DNA of 41,468 nucleotides, taken from positions 1 to 41,468 of the forward strand of contig NZ_JAHDGE010000014.1 in the NCBI RefSeq assembly GCF_020627745.1, in the 5' to 3' direction. The stretch's first letter is position 1. Each line of letters starts with the position of its first letter. Position numbers and translations under genes: made by a program. This stretch comes from Pseudooctadecabacter sp. Its GTDB lineage: Bacteria > Pseudomonadota > Alphaproteobacteria > Rhodobacterales > Rhodobacteraceae. Under the pieces are notes generated by a model. That model saw only the letters and a program-made list of their open reading frames with translations, had not been told where the DNA came from and made no database searches. Of this stretch, positions 41,467 through 41,468 are shown one piece after another.

Positions 41467-41468
41467 TC

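Noticed and set aside
1-41468. Prophage, insertion sequence, CRISPR array, toxin-antitoxin pair, tRNA or rRNA genes
   Set aside because: I looked for transposase or integrase motifs, regularly spaced repeats, small paired frames in gaps and tRNA-like cloverleaf segments, and found none. Almost every gap is accounted for by recognised genes and their control sites.

Overview
The window is a dense, GC-rich stretch of ordinary chromosome that most resembles a marine Roseobacter-type member of the Rhodobacterales (Alphaproteobacteria). The evidence is the dusB-ntrB-ntrC-ntrY-ntrX-trkA-trkH-hfq-hflX order, an NtrC without the GAFTGA loop, a fused ispDF gene, a class II DAHP synthase, long alphaproteobacterial forms of PstA and PstC, and a putrescine oxidase/aminotransferase pair next to a potFGHI transporter. 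I see 38 protein genes, one cut by the left edge. I see no rRNA, tRNA, CRISPR array, insertion sequence or prophage gene. No stretch above 300 bases lacks a gene; the largest gaps (about 200 bp) are described in the features.

Layout. (1) 1-6664, polyamine use: a PuuB-like FAD oxidase and a class III aminotransferase on the minus strand, divergent from potFGHI on the plus strand. (2) 6661-17263, minus strand: a yicC-gmk-gamma-carbonic anhydrase-metC-phoR run, then a Pho box, then pstS-pstC-pstA-pstB-phoU-phoB. (3) 17464-25807, mixed single genes: a PAS_5 protein, DAHP synthase, a GlxA/AraC regulator, two small exported cysteine-patterned proteins of unknown function, an outer-membrane beta-barrel protein, a beta-hydroxyacid dehydrogenase and a penicillin-acylase-family hydrolase. 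(4) 26031-37863, minus strand: dusB-ntrB-ntrC, ntrY-ntrX, trkA-trkH, hfq-hflX. (5) 38017-41466, plus strand: ispDF-pgpA-cinA, then the ammonium transporter amtB behind an NtrC-type dyad.

How the genes fit together. Three nutrient-control themes share the window: polyamine uptake and catabolism (nitrogen and carbon), phosphate uptake under PhoR/PhoB, and nitrogen control by NtrBC and NtrYX with a likely target, amtB, a few kb away. Genes within runs are tightly packed, with overlaps of 1 or 4 bp, which suggests translational coupling.

I found no convincing wholly new system. The items most worth a second look are an NtrX that has lost the Walker B glutamate as well as GAFTGA, the NtrC-type dyad before amtB, a hydrophobic insertion in PotH, a PhoR without membrane segments that is encoded in a different transcription unit from PhoB, an overlapping pair of small exported proteins with the same four-cysteine layout, and a dense cluster of hairpins at 25814-25999.
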